The notes below the pieces were generated by a model, which was not told where the DNA came from, did no database searches, and was given only the letters and a program-made list of their open reading frames with translations. This document shows, in pieces, positions 1-8,553 of a DNA stretch of 64,000 nt. The stretch lies in contig NZ_JAODAB010000020.1 of NCBI RefSeq assembly GCF_025336485.1, positions 47,894 through 111,893 of the forward strand, given 5' to 3'. The stretch's first letter is position 1. Every line of letters starts with the position of its first letter. This DNA is from Pseudomonas citri (lineage in GTDB: Bacteria > Pseudomonadota > Gammaproteobacteria > Pseudomonadales > Pseudomonadaceae). Both the position numbers and the translations under genes were made by a program.

Positions 1-2984
1 AACAGGGCTACCAGGCCCTGGCGATCACCGATGAGTGCACCTTGGCCGGGATTGTCCGGGCCTGGCAGGCGGCCAGGGAGCTGGAACTGCATCTGATCGT
101 CGGCAGCGAGGTGCAGGTCGAGGACGGTCCGAAGCTGGTGTTGCTGGTGGAGAACCTGGAAGGCTATCAAGCCTTGTGCCGGCTGATCACCCGCGCCCGG
201 CGGCGCAGCGAGAAGGGGCGCTATCGCCTTGTGCGCGAGGACTTCGACGAGCCCTTGCCAGGGTTGCTGGCGCTGTGGGTACCCGAGGGCCAGGATGCCG
301 AGGCACACGGGCGCTGGCTCCAGCAGCACTTTGCCGGGCGACTGTGGTTGGCGGTCCAGCTGCATTGCGGGCAGGACGACCGGCGCCGGCTGACGGACTT
401 GCTGGCCCTGGCCGGGCGCTTGAATCTTCCAGCCGTGGCCAGTGGCGATGTGCACATGCACGTGCGTGGCCGGCGCGCCTTGCAGGACACCATGACCGCC
501 ATTCGTCACCACGTCACGGTGGCCGAGGCCGGCCAGCGCCTGCACCCCAACGGCGAGCGTCACCTGCGCAGCCGCCAGGATCTGGCCGAGCTCTACCCGC
601 AGGCCTTGCTCGACGAAACCCTGGTCATCACCCAGCGGTGCACCTTCGACCTTGGGCAGTTGCGCTATCAATACCCGCGCGAGCTGGTGCCCGAGGGGCA
701 TGACCCGGCGTCCTGGCTGCGCGAGCTGACCGAGCGCGGCATGCGCCAGCGCTGGGAGAACGGCGTGGAGGACAAGGTCCGGCGACAGATCAACGATGAA
801 TTGGCGTTGATCGCCGAGCTGGGCTACGACAGTTATTTCCTCACTGTGCAAGACATCGTCAGGTTCGCCCGCGAACGCAGCATTCTCTGCCAGGGCCGAG
901 GCTCGGCGGCTAACTCGGCAGTGTGTTACGCCTTGGGCATCACCGAAATCGATCCGGGTTGTACCAACCTGTTGTTCGAGCGTTTCCTGTCCCGAGAGCG
1001 CAATGAGCCGCCGGACATCGACGTCGACTTTGAGCACGACCGGCGCGAGGAAGTGCTGCAGTACGTGTTCCAGCGCTACGGTCGTCATCGTGCGGCCTTG
1101 ACGGCCGTGGTCAGCAGTTACCACGGCGCCGGGGCGGTGCGTGATGTGGCCAAGGCCCTGGGCCTGCCGCCGGACCAGGTCAATGCACTGGCCGATTGTT
1201 GTGGCCGCTGGAGCGACGAGGCGCCGCCGGTGGAGCGCTTGCGCGAAGGCGGTTTCGACCCGGACAGCCCGGTGTTGCGCCGGGTGTTGAGCCTGACCCA
1301 ACAGTTGATCGGTTTTCCCCGGCACCTGTCCCAGCACCCGGGGGGCTTCGTGATTTCCGAGCAACCCCTGGACACCCTGGTGCCGGTGGAAAACGCCGCC
1401 ATGGCCGAGCGCACCATCATCCAGTGGGACAAGGACGACCTGGACGCGGTCGGGCTGCTCAAGGTGGATGTCCTGGCCCTGGGCATGCTCAGCGCGATTC
1501 GTCGCTGTTTCGATCTGATCGAGCACTACCGAGGCCAGCGCTATACCCTGGCGACGTTGCCCAAGGAAGACCCGGCGACCTACCAGATGATCTCGCGTGC
1601 CGACACCATCGGTGTGTTCCAGATCGAGTCGCGGGCGCAGATGTCGATGTTGCCGCGCCTCAAACCCGGGACGTTCTACGATCTGGTCATCGAGGTGGCG
1701 ATCGTGCGGCCCGGGCCGATCCAGGGCGGGATGGTGCATCCGTACCTGCGGCGCAGAAACAAGGAAGAGGAGGTGACGTACCCTTCTCAAGCGCTGGAGC
1801 AAGTGCTCAAGCGCACCTTGGGTGTGCCCTTGTTCCAAGAGCAGGTGATGCAGATCGCCATCGTCGCGGCCGATTACACCCCTGGCGAAGCGGACCAGTT
1901 GCGGCGCTCCATGGCTGCCTGGAAACGCCACGGCGGCTTGGAACCCCATCGCGAACGCCTGGCGCAGGGGATGAAGAAAAATGGCTACACCGCAGAGTTC
2001 GCCGCGCAAATCTTCGAACAGATCAAGGGGTTCGGCGACTATGGTTTTCCCGAGTCCCATGCCGCCAGCTTCGCCTTGCTGACCTACGCCAGCAGCTGGC
2101 TCAAATGCCACGAACCGGCGGCCTTCGCCTGTGCCCTGATCAATAGCTGGCCGATGGGGTTCTACAGCCCGGACCAGATTCTCCAGGATGCCCGCCGACA
2201 TCGTTTGCAGATCCGTCCGGTGGACGTGCGCGCCAGCGGCTGGGATTGCAGCCTTGAACCCATCGAAGGCCGGCAGCCGGCGATCCGCATGGGGCTGCGC
2301 ATGATCAAGGGCTTTCGCGAAGAAGAGGCTGCGCGTATCGAAGAAGCCCGCCGGCAGCGGGCTTTCACTGACGTGGCCGACCTGGGCGAGCGCGCCCGGC
2401 TCGATGCCCGCGCCCAGGAGCAACTGGCCGATGCCGGTGCCTTGCAGGGGTTGGCCGGTGATCGCCATCGTGCCCGCTGGGAAGTCGCCGGGGTGCAGAA
2501 ACAATTGGGTTTGTTCGCCGGTTTGCCGAGCCAGGAAGAACCGCCCGTGACCCTGCCCACACCCACGCTTGGGGAAAACCTGTTCGCCGACTACGCCACG
2601 CTCGGCACGACGCTGGGCCCCCATCCGCTGGCGCTGCTGCGCCCTGAACTGCGCGCCCGGCGCTGCCGCAGCTCACGGGAATTGCAGGGCGTGGAGCACG
2701 GTCGCAACGTCAGTGTCGCCGGGCTGGTCACCGGCCGCCAGCGTCCGGGCACGGCCAGCGGCGTGACCTTCGTCACCCTGGAAGACGAGTTCGGCAACCT
2801 CAACGTGGTGGTCTGGCGCGACCTGGCCGAGCGCCAGCGCAAGGTCTTGGTGGGCTCGCAATTGCTCAGGGTCGACGGACGTTGGGAAAGCGTCGGCGAC
2901 GTGCGCCACCTGATCGCCGGGCGCTTGAGCGACCTGACCGGGCTGTTGGCGGGGATCGACGTGCGCAGCCGGGATTTTCGCTAG
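1..2984 (+). CDS. dnaE2: Error-prone DNA polymerase III alpha subunit DnaE2 (ImuC), 5' end outside window
   Basis: A C-family translesion polymerase that works with ImuA and ImuB in damage-induced mutagenesis. The reading frame is open from base 3, without its start, and gives 993 residues. The family is slightly over 1000 residues long, so only about 30 N-terminal residues should be missing. In order one sees the rest of the N-terminal PHP domain, the palm with the acidic motif PDIDVDFEHDRR near residue 337 (the DxD metal-binding aspartates), the fingers with GRGSAANSAVCYALG just before it, and a C-terminal OB fold (NVSVAGLVTGRQR, about residue 900). The short C-terminus without further replicase domains fits DnaE2 rather than the replicative DnaE1. 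imuA and imuB would be expected upstream, outside the window. Confidence 0.95.
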   Translation, partial: QGYQALAITDECTLAGIVRAWQAARELELHLIVGSEVQVEDGPKLVLLVENLEGYQALCRLITRARRRSEKGRYRLVREDFDEPLPGLLALWVPEGQDAEAHGRWLQQHFAGRLWLAVQLHCGQDDRRRLTDLLALAGRLNLPAVASGDVHMHVRGRRALQDTMTAIRHHVTVAEAGQRLHPNGERHLRSRQDLAELYPQALLDETLVITQRCTFDLGQLRYQYPRELVPEGHDPASWLRELTERGMRQRWENGVEDKVRRQINDELALIAELGYDSYFLTVQDIVRFARERSILCQGRGSAANSAVCYALGITEIDPGCTNLLFERFLSRERNEPPDIDVDFEHDRREEVLQYVFQRYGRHRAALTAVVSSYHGAGAVRDVAKALGLPPDQVNALADCCGRWSDEAPPVERLREGGFDPDSPVLRRVLSLTQQLIGFPRHLSQHPGGFVISEQPLDTLVPVENAAMAERTIIQWDKDDLDAVGLLKVDVLALGMLSAIRRCFDLIEHYRGQRYTLATLPKEDPATYQMISRADTIGVFQIESRAQMSMLPRLKPGTFYDLVIEVAIVRPGPIQGGMVHPYLRRRNKEEEVTYPSQALEQVLKRTLGVPLFQEQVMQIAIVAADYTPGEADQLRRSMAAWKRHGGLEPHRERLAQGMKKNGYTAEFAAQIFEQIKGFGDYGFPESHAASFALLTYASSWLKCHEPAAFACALINSWPMGFYSPDQILQDARRHRLQIRPVDVRASGWDCSLEPIEGRQPAIRMGLRMIKGFREEEAARIEEARRQRAFTDVADLGERARLDARAQEQLADAGALQGLAGDRHRARWEVAGVQKQLGLFAGLPSQEEPPVTLPTPTLGENLFADYATLGTTLGPHPLALLRPELRARRCRSSRELQGVEHGRNVSVAGLVTGRQRPGTASGVTFVTLEDEFGNLNVVVWRDLAERQRKVLVGSQLLRVDGRWESVGDVRHLIAGRLSDLTGLLAGIDVRSRDFR

Positions 2985-3311
2985 GGTTTGTAGGAAAAAT
3001 TCCTGCGCGATGATCATGCTGCGTTGAAACAGGCTCGTGCACGAGTCCGATCGGATTGCCCAGCGACAACCCGTCAAGCCGGACGCGACCCTGGTCGTTC
3101 CTCGCTTGTTTTCGTTTTGCCTGCCTTCTTGTCGTTTCTGATCAATGGAGAGTGGCGTGCAGGCAAAGGTTTGATTGGAACGCTCGCCGTTACGACGAAC
3201 GGTCACCGCTGGTCGGATTGCCAGTCGACAGAACCCGGTCGGCAAGGCCATCCTGATCATCGACGAGAACTGTGAAGGTGTCTGCCATCGTTCCACCAGA
3301 GGAGGTGTTCC
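2985..3311. other. Intergenic region dnaE2 to ydcH-like gene (327 bp)
   Basis: No credible gene is seen here. Two perfect palindromes lie back to back, CTCGTGCACGAG (3034-3045) and TCCGATCGGA (3046-3055), about 50 bp after the dnaE2 stop; they could be a protein-binding site or part of a weak terminator. The string TCGGATTGCC occurs at 3051 and again at 3213. The final 15 bases hold the ribosome binding site AGAGGAGG of the next gene. Confidence 0.5.
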
Positions 3312-3548
3312 ATGCCGGTGTCCCACGATTTGTTCCAGGATCTCAAATACACAAAGGATCACATCCAGCAAAAACGTAGCGAGGATCCAAGGCTCGACTC
3401 GTTACTTCACAAATACTCCCAGCTTGATGCCGAAGTGGTCGATGCCGAAAGGCCGGCCTCGGCCGCCTTGCCCAACGATGCCCTGGAAACGCTCAAGAAG
3501 AAGCGATTGCTGGTCAAAGACGAAATCGTGGCGCAGTTGCAGAAATAA
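3312..3548 (+). CDS. YdcH-family (DUF465) small protein
   Basis: A 78-residue, highly charged protein with the DUF465/YdcH pattern: a helical hairpin with a D-P-R-L...L-H-K-Y-S-Q-L-D-A-E core and a Lys-rich second helix (ETLKKKRLLVKDEIVAQLQ). It is preceded by a strong ribosome binding site (AGAGGAGG, 7 bases before ATG). The biochemical function of the family is unknown. Nothing nearby suggests a role. It stands alone, tail to tail with the LysR gene, and a 9-bp inverted repeat lies between them. Confidence 0.75.
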   Translation: MPVSHDLFQDLKYTKDHIQQKRSEDPRLDSLLHKYSQLDAEVVDAERPASAALPNDALETLKKKRLLVKDEIVAQLQK

Positions 3549-3578
3549 TCGTAAGGCCGGTCTGTAGCCTGCTTGCAG

Positions 3579-3615
3579 CGAAGGGCTTTTCGTACAAAAC
3601 CTAGGGAGCCCTTCG
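3579..3615. terminator. Inverted repeat between convergent genes, probable bidirectional terminator
   Basis: A perfect 9-bp stem, CGAAGGGCT (3579-3587) and AGCCCTTCG (3607-3615), lies between the ydcH-like gene and the convergent LysR gene. The loop contains GCTTTTCGTACAAAACCTA (3585-3603), which differs at only two positions from the end of the palindromic element at 23766-23909. The site may therefore be a relic of that element reused as a terminator. Confidence 0.55.
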
Positions 3616-3626
3616 TTGCACAAGCT

Positions 3627-4490
3627 TCAACCCAGTGGATCCCAGCGTTGCGACCAATCGCTGCCGGCCTGGACAATCTCGCGCAGTACCTCGAACGCCT
3701 GCTGCAGCACGGCTGAATCCCGGTCGCGGGAGTAGACCAGGTACGTCGGGTAATTGAATTCCGGCGCCTTGGGCACCCGTTCCAGGATGCCGCTGTCCAG
3801 GTAGCTCTGCACGACCCGGGTGCGGAAATAGCCACTGCCGCCGTTTTCCAGGATGTACTGCAACGCCAGGGGACCGAGATTGAAGGTCACGGCAGCCTTC
3901 GCCTTGTCCGGCAGGGCGGTGTCGTGCTGGCGTCGGAAGTCGCTGCTCCAGTCGATATACACGTAGGGCTCGGGGCGGGCGGGCAGGCGAACCAGGATGA
4001 GTTTTTCTTCGAGCAACTGCTCCACTTGCAGCCGTGGCCAATATTCGGGCTGGTACACCACCGCCGCATCGAGCAGGCCCAACTCCAGTTGTTGCAGCAG
4101 CTTTTCACCGTCGCGGATGTCCATGCGCAGGGCGTGGCCGGGAATCGTGCGGCGCAGCGCCCCGGCCCAGGCGAGCATCAAGGGGTTGCACAGGCTGACC
4201 TCGCCACCGAGGTGCAGGACGTTGCGATAGCCTTCAGGCAATGGCAGGTCGCGACGGGCGGCTTCCCAGGTCTGCACGAGTTGATTGGCATAGACCACGA
4301 AGGCTTCGCCGTCGGCGGTCAGGCGCGCACCGGCACGGTTACGCACGAACAGCGCGCAGCCGAGCTGGCTTTCGAGCTTCTGGACGCGGGCGGTAATGGC
4401 GGTCTGGGTGACATGCAATTTGTCGGCTGCCGCGGCGAGGCTGCCATGACGGACGATTTCCAGGAAGGTGCGGGCGAGGTCGATGTCCAT
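3627..4490 (-). CDS. LysR-family transcriptional regulator
   Basis: A 287-residue protein with the LysR layout: an N-terminal winged helix-turn-helix (residues about 3-60, with GSLAAAADKLHVTQTAITARV as the recognition region) and a periplasmic-binding-protein-like effector domain from about residue 90 on. Length is normal. The target and inducer cannot be told from sequence. No divergent gene shares its promoter: the SCP2 gene upstream points the same way and ends at its own terminator (4576-4601), so the regulator probably has a promoter between 4491 and 4575. Confidence 0.88.
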   Translation of the reverse strand: MDIDLARTFLEIVRHGSLAAAADKLHVTQTAITARVQKLESQLGCALFVRNRAGARLTADGEAFVVYANQLVQTWEAARRDLPLPEGYRNVLHLGGEVSLCNPLMLAWAGALRRTIPGHALRMDIRDGEKLLQQLELGLLDAAVVYQPEYWPRLQVEQLLEEKLILVRLPARPEPYVYIDWSSDFRRQHDTALPDKAKAAVTFNLGPLALQYILENGGSGYFRTRVVQSYLDSGILERVPKAPEFNYPTYLVYSRDRDSAVLQQAFEVLREIVQAGSDWSQRWDPLG

Positions 4491-4575
4491 GTTCGGGCCG
4501 ATGCGGGGGAAGCGGGCATTGTAAGAGCTGGGAGGCTTCGCCGATACCGCGAGGGAATCCTGGGGAGCAAAAACA

Positions 4576-4601
4576 CGAATCCCGCCAACGGGCGGGATTC
4601 G
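4576..4601 (-). terminator. Rho-independent terminator of the SCP2 gene
   Basis: A perfect 11-bp GC-rich stem, CGAATCCCGCC (4576-4586) and GGCGGGATTCG (4591-4601), with a four-base loop. On the minus strand it is followed by GTGTTTTTG, and on the plus strand by TTTT, so it could work in both directions. It lies just after the SCP2 stop codon. Confidence 0.85.
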
Positions 4602-4641
4602 TTTTACAGCCGCAAAGCCTGCGCGGAGCGCAAGCGCCGTC

Positions 4642-4956
4642 TCAGCCTGGGAACAGCTCGGACAGTTTCATGGCCAGCATCATGTTGCCTTCGGTGGTCA
4701 GCTTGCCGCCCATGAACGCTTGCATGCCGTCGGTCTCGCCGCTGACGATGCCGTCGAGGGTTTCACCGCTCATCACCAGGGTCACCTGCGCGTCCGGGTT
4801 TTCGCCTTCCAGCAGTTCACAGGTCTTGTCCTTGACGACCAGCGAGAAATGCTTGTCATCGTCGATGCGGAAACCGAATACCAGCTCCAGGCCCTCGGCT
4901 GCATCTGGGTTGAACTTGGCTTTCATGGCTTGTACGGCGTCGGCTACGGAGGTCAT
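4642..4956 (-). CDS. SCP2 sterol/lipid-carrier domain protein
   Basis: A 104-residue stand-alone SCP2 domain. It has the alternating sheet-helix pattern of the family, with the conserved stretch LVMSGETLDGIVSGETDG followed by AFMGGKLTTEGNMMLAMKL. SCP2 domains bind acyl-CoA and other hydrophobic ligands; in bacteria the stand-alone forms usually sit near fatty-acid genes and their ligand is unknown. It lies 52 bp downstream of the histidine phosphatase on the same strand and is probably co-transcribed with it, ending at the terminator at 4576-4601. Confidence 0.88.
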   Translation of the reverse strand: MTSVADAVQAMKAKFNPDAAEGLELVFGFRIDDDKHFSLVVKDKTCELLEGENPDAQVTLVMSGETLDGIVSGETDGMQAFMGGKLTTEGNMMLAMKLSELFPG

Positions 4957-5008
4957 GGTTTCGTTCCTTATTTGGGTGGTACAACAAGGGTCTACAGTAA
5001 TCCGGGAC

Positions 5009-5719
5009 TCAGCGAAAGGTGATGAGGTCCGGGGTCTTCAGCAGTTGCAGGTGTACATGACTGTTGAAGGAAGCCAGGGCCACCTCGCGCCCCCTGAACT
5101 TCAGTTGGTTGAGCGAGGTGTTGACGATTTGCCAGTTCAATTCGAAGGCTTGGCGGGCAGGCACTTGAGTGATCAGGTGGAGCAAGGCGGTGATGGTGCC
5201 GCCGGAGGTGAACACGGCGACTTTCTGGGTGTTGTCGGCCTGTTCCAGGATGCGGTGCAGGCCGGCCTGGACCCGCTCGACGAAACCCTGCCAGCTTTCC
5301 AGCCCGGGCGGGTCATAGCGGCCGCTGAGCCAGCGTTCGATGATCAAGACGAAGAGACGTTGGAATTCGGCGCGGTTCTGTGCGGCGTTGCGCAGGATAT
5401 CCAGCGCTTCGGGTTCTTCTGAAAGCATGTCCGGAACCAGGGCGCGGATCACCGCATCGGCATCGAACTCGTTGAAGGCGCTGTCGATCTCCAGCTCGGG
5501 AACTGGCAGGCCGGCGACGGACATCCGGTCCAGCGCACCGGTGGCGGTGTCTTGCTGGCGGCGCAGGTCGCCCGAGAGGCAGCGATCGAAGACGATTCCG
5601 AGTGCGGCCAGATGGTCGCCCAGCACCTGCGCCTGGCGCACGCCGTTGGGCGACAGGACATCGTAATCGTCCGCGCCGAAGGAGGCCTGGCCATGTCGAA
5701 TCAGGTAGATACTGCCCAC
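5009..5719 (-). CDS. Histidine phosphatase family protein
   Basis: A branch-1 histidine phosphatase of about 236 residues. The family signature RHGQ is at residues 8-11, its histidine becoming phosphorylated during catalysis, and the second conserved region (SGGTI, near residue 190) follows further on. A GTG start (5719) placed directly before GSIYLIRHGQ is chosen; an ATG 63 bases upstream would add 21 residues unlike the family. The substrate is unknown. It precedes the SCP2 gene with a 52 bp gap. Confidence 0.85.
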   Translation of the reverse strand: MGSIYLIRHGQASFGADDYDVLSPNGVRQAQVLGDHLAALGIVFDRCLSGDLRRQQDTATGALDRMSVAGLPVPELEIDSAFNEFDADAVIRALVPDMLSEEPEALDILRNAAQNRAEFQRLFVLIIERWLSGRYDPPGLESWQGFVERVQAGLHRILEQADNTQKVAVFTSGGTITALLHLITQVPARQAFELNWQIVNTSLNQLKFRGREVALASFNSHVHLQLLKTPDLITFR

Positions 5720-5969
5720 GTCCGCGTCGTCCCGGTACGTTGAAGTTCTGGCGAGGTTATGAGGATGGCGGTGAGCTGTCAATGAAAAAACATACGCTTG
5801 TTTGAAATGCTTGTTCTAGTCCTGCCAAGGTCTCCGGAATAGGGCAACCGGCAGGGGAGCACCCAGGTAACCGCAGGTTTCTTGGCTGGCCGGGAGGCAG
5901 GCGCATGGGTATGCTGGAGGCGTTAGGTGTCCGCCTTCGAGCGGCGTTTTGAATTGATTAGGAGTCATC

Positions 5970-7001
5970 GTGGAGTTCTTCATCGAATACGCCAGTTTTC
6001 TGGCCAAGACCGTGACACTGGTGATCGCCATCCTGGTGGTCCTGGCCAGTTTTGCTGCGCTGCGCAGCAAAGGGCGGCGCAAGTCGACCGGCCAGTTGCA
6101 GGTGAGCAAACTCAACGATTTCTATAAAGGGCTTCGTGAACGTCTGGAGCAGACGCTGCTGGACAAGGACCAGCTCAAGGCCCTGCGCAAGACCCAAGGT
6201 AAGGCTGAAAAGGCCGAAAAGAAACAGAAGGCCAAGCCGGCGGCCAAGTCCCGGGTGTTCGTGCTGGATTTCGACGGCGACATCAAGGCTTCCGCCACTG
6301 AGAGCCTGCGCCATGAGATCACGGCGCTGCTGACTCTGGCGACCCCCAAGGATGAGGTGGTGCTGCGTCTGGAAAGTGGTGGCGGCATGGTCCACAGCTA
6401 TGGCCTGGCCTCTTCGCAACTGGCGCGAATCCGTCAGGCCGGCGTGCCCTTGACGGTTTGCATCGACAAGGTCGCGGCCAGTGGTGGCTACATGATGGCG
6501 TGCATCGGCGAGAAGATCATCAGCGCCCCCTTTGCCGTTCTGGGCTCGATCGGCGTGGTTGCACAGTTGCCCAACGTCAACCGGCTGCTGAAGAAACACG
6601 ACATCGATTTCGAGGTGCTGACGGCCGGTGAATACAAGCGCACGCTGACGGTGTTCGGCGAAAATACCGAGAAGGGTCGGGAAAAATTCCAGGAAGACCT
6701 GGACATCACCCATAAGCTGTTCAAGAACTTCGTTGCCAGCTACCGCCCGCAACTGGCTATCAACGAAGTGGCGACCGGTGAAGTCTGGCTGGGTGTCGCG
6801 GCGTTGGACAAAGGCCTGGTGGACGAACTCAAGACCAGCGACGAATACCTGGCCGAACGGGCCAAAGGCGCCGAGCTGTATCACCTGCATTACGCGGAGC
6901 GCAAAAGCCTGCAAGAACGCATCGGCATGGCGGCCAGCGGCTCGGTGGATCGCGTGCTGCTCAATTGGTGGAGCCGCCTGACCCAGCAGCGGTTCTGGTA
7001 A
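5970..7001 (+). CDS. sohB: SohB, inner-membrane signal-peptide-peptidase-like serine protease
   Basis: A 343-residue S49-family protease. An N-terminal transmembrane helix (residues about 5-30) is followed by a Lys/Ala-rich linker (about 60-80) and the periplasmic protease domain. The serine nucleophile is S171 in AASGGYMM and the general-base lysine is K223 in GEYKRTL, which is the Ser-Lys dyad of SppA/SohB. Length matches E. coli SohB. It begins with GTG, preceded by TTAGGAGTCATC. It is monocistronic: the insertion sequence follows downstream. Confidence 0.93.
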   Translation: MEFFIEYASFLAKTVTLVIAILVVLASFAALRSKGRRKSTGQLQVSKLNDFYKGLRERLEQTLLDKDQLKALRKTQGKAEKAEKKQKAKPAAKSRVFVLDFDGDIKASATESLRHEITALLTLATPKDEVVLRLESGGGMVHSYGLASSQLARIRQAGVPLTVCIDKVAASGGYMMACIGEKIISAPFAVLGSIGVVAQLPNVNRLLKKHDIDFEVLTAGEYKRTLTVFGENTEKGREKFQEDLDITHKLFKNFVASYRPQLAINEVATGEVWLGVAALDKGLVDELKTSDEYLAERAKGAELYHLHYAERKSLQERIGMAASGSVDRVLLNWWSRLTQQRFW

Positions 7002-7033
7002 TACCTCCAGTCGGGCCATCGATGCAAGCTGAC

Positions 7034-7064
7034 CCACCGCCTTCGCGCAAGCGTTGCTCCCACA
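7034..7064 (-). repeat. Single REP sequence in inverse orientation
   Basis: Read on the minus strand this is TGTGGGAGC followed by AACGCTTGCGCG and AAGGCGGTGG, the REP head and body typical of fluorescent pseudomonads. It has no partner in the usual inverted position. The insertion sequence begins about 45 bp further on, and another REP head (TGTGGGAGCGGTG, from 8465) abuts its right end. Confidence 0.7.
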
Positions 7065-7185
7065 GGTTTTCCGGGTGCTCTCAGATCCGGAGTCCACCCA
7101 GGTCCGCTAATGAGATGGCTACCCCCGCCGTCCCCTGTGAACGCCCACTAAGCTTTCACAGGGGGATCTACCGGAGACCGCCGTC

Positions 7186-8214
7186 ATGAACAAAGTAGCT
7201 CTTGTCGCCATCGATCTTGGAAAGCTCACCTTTCACGTACATGAGCAAGATGATCACGGGCATCCGCTTCTGCGCAAAAAATTTAAGCGAGTGGAACTCC
7301 TCCAACATCTGGCAAATCTCGAACCGTGCATCGTCGTGATGGAAGCTTGTGGCGGGGCCCATTTCATGGCGCAAGAAGTCACCAAGTTAGGGCATTCACC
7401 CAAACTGATAGCGCCTCATCTCGTACGCCCTTATGTGAAAAGCAACAAAAATGATTTCGCCGATGCCGAGGCGATCTGCGAGGCCGCCAGTCGTCCCACG
7501 ATGCGCTTTGTCCCCGTTAAAAACCAGACTCAGCAGGCGCTGGCAATGCTCAACTCGGTCCGCGACTCGCTCATCAAGGACCGCACGGCGACCGTCAATC
7601 GGATTCATGCCGCGTTTCTGGAAGTCGGCGTCAGCCTGACTCCAGGCTATAAATCGCTCAAGGACATACCGGTTCTGTTGGAAGCAAGTTCCTTTCACGG
7701 GCTCATCCGCAAACTCCTGGCGGACTTGTACGAGCACTACCTCTACCTCAATCTGCGTATCAAGGGGTTGGACAAGGAGATCGATTGCCAGGCCGCTGGA
7801 GACGATCTGGCTTCCCGTCTGATGACAATGCCGTGCGTGGGGCCGATCACCTCCAGCGTCCTGGCTGCCGAGATGGGGGACGGTAAGCAATTCAAATGTG
7901 GGCGAGACTTCTCAGCGTCAATTGGATTGGTCCCCAAACAACACTCAACGGGCGGGCGGACGGTACTTTTGGGCATCAGCAAACGTGGCGATCGAAATCA
8001 AAGGCGCTTGTTCGTCCAGTGTGCCCAGACGTATGTGAACAGGCTGGATCGACAGGAAGGGAAGTTGGCCGATTGGGTTCGCAAGCTCCTGGCCAGCCAC
8101 CGTCACCGCAACCTTGTGGTCTGTGCTCTGGCTAACAAGTTCGCGAGGATCGCCTGGTCGATTGCGGCAAACCACACGGTATTCGATGCAGGGCCAAGCG
8201 CGATGAACGCTTGA
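7186..8214 (+). CDS. IS110/IS1111 transposase (DEDD recombinase)
   Basis: A 342-residue transposase, apparently intact. The N-terminal RuvC-like domain has the DEDD residues: Asp in VAIDLGK, Glu in VVMEACGG, and the pair in KNDFADAEAI. The C-terminal Tnp_20 domain has the helix-hairpin-helix MPCVGPITSSVLAAEMGD and the conserved serine stretch KQHSTGGRTVLLGISKRGD. IS110 enzymes use the DEDD site together with this serine, guided by an RNA from the element's own non-coding end. Its start is preceded by ACCGGAGACCGCC. No frameshift or stop is seen. Confidence 0.93.
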   Translation: MNKVALVAIDLGKLTFHVHEQDDHGHPLLRKKFKRVELLQHLANLEPCIVVMEACGGAHFMAQEVTKLGHSPKLIAPHLVRPYVKSNKNDFADAEAICEAASRPTMRFVPVKNQTQQALAMLNSVRDSLIKDRTATVNRIHAAFLEVGVSLTPGYKSLKDIPVLLEASSFHGLIRKLLADLYEHYLYLNLRIKGLDKEIDCQAAGDDLASRLMTMPCVGPITSSVLAAEMGDGKQFKCGRDFSASIGLVPKQHSTGGRTVLLGISKRGDRNQRRLFVQCAQTYVNRLDRQEGKLADWVRKLLASHRHRNLVVCALANKFARIAWSIAANHTVFDAGPSAMNA

Positions 8215-8449
8215 CCCTGCTGTTACCCGAGCACCACCCACCTGGTTTTGCGATGCTGAATAACAGATGACATGAACGGCTAACCGGCCTGACGAATACC
8301 CTGGGCTCCCACACGGCTGCAAGGCCGTCCCACTAATCAGGATCGTCGGGCATCGAATTCTCATCGGGGCGCGGGGACAAAACTCCCGACTCAGACGCCG
8401 GATAGATGAAAGCAAGCCAAACATGCATCAAAGACAGTATTGCAGAAAA
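8215..8449 (+). ncRNA. Candidate guide RNA (seekRNA/bridge RNA) region of the IS1111-type element
   Basis: This 235-bp non-coding stretch lies between the transposase stop and the right inverted repeat. In IS1111-group elements this is where the guide RNA that pairs with target and element ends is made, on the same strand as the transposase. Local pairing is visible, for example GGCCGTCCC after CACGGCTGCAA around 8312-8330. The exact RNA boundaries and pairing loops cannot be fixed by eye. The assignment rests on position and family knowledge. Confidence 0.5.
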
Positions 8450-8494
8450 GGGGGTAACCATAGATGTGGGAGCGGTGAAAAATGGGTATAAAAA

Positions 8495-8528
8495 AACGCC
8501 GCTTGCCCTTCGCAGGACAAGCGGCGTT
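8495..8528 (-). terminator. Rho-independent terminator of fabI
   Basis: An 11-bp stem, AACGCCGCTTG (8495-8505) and CAAGCGGCGTT (8518-8528), with a 12-base loop. A run of A on the plus strand to its left (8491-8496) becomes a run of T for transcripts coming from fabI. It also separates fabI from the insertion sequence. Confidence 0.88.
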
Positions 8529-8553
8529 TTTCTGCGCGTGGCGCGGGTGAAGA

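Larger units (their letters stand above)
7108..8464 (+). mobile_element. IS110-family insertion sequence, IS1111 group (approximate ends)
   Basis: The element carries one transposase gene and a pair of inverted repeats, ATGGCTACCCCC (7115-7126) and GGGGGTAACCAT (8450-8461), that match in 11 of 12 bases. Inverted repeats a few bases inside the true ends are the mark of the IS1111 group within the IS110 family. The outer borders given here are estimates, since these elements make no reliable target duplication. The stretch from the transposase stop to the right repeat is non-coding (about 235 bp). REP-type sequence lies near both sides, the target class known for several Pseudomonas members. 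Confidence 0.8.

Noticed and set aside
2985..3311. Short plus-strand open frames (66-130 codons) upstream of the ydcH-like gene
   Set aside because: No ribosome site or family pattern, and one of them runs through the ydcH-like gene in another frame.
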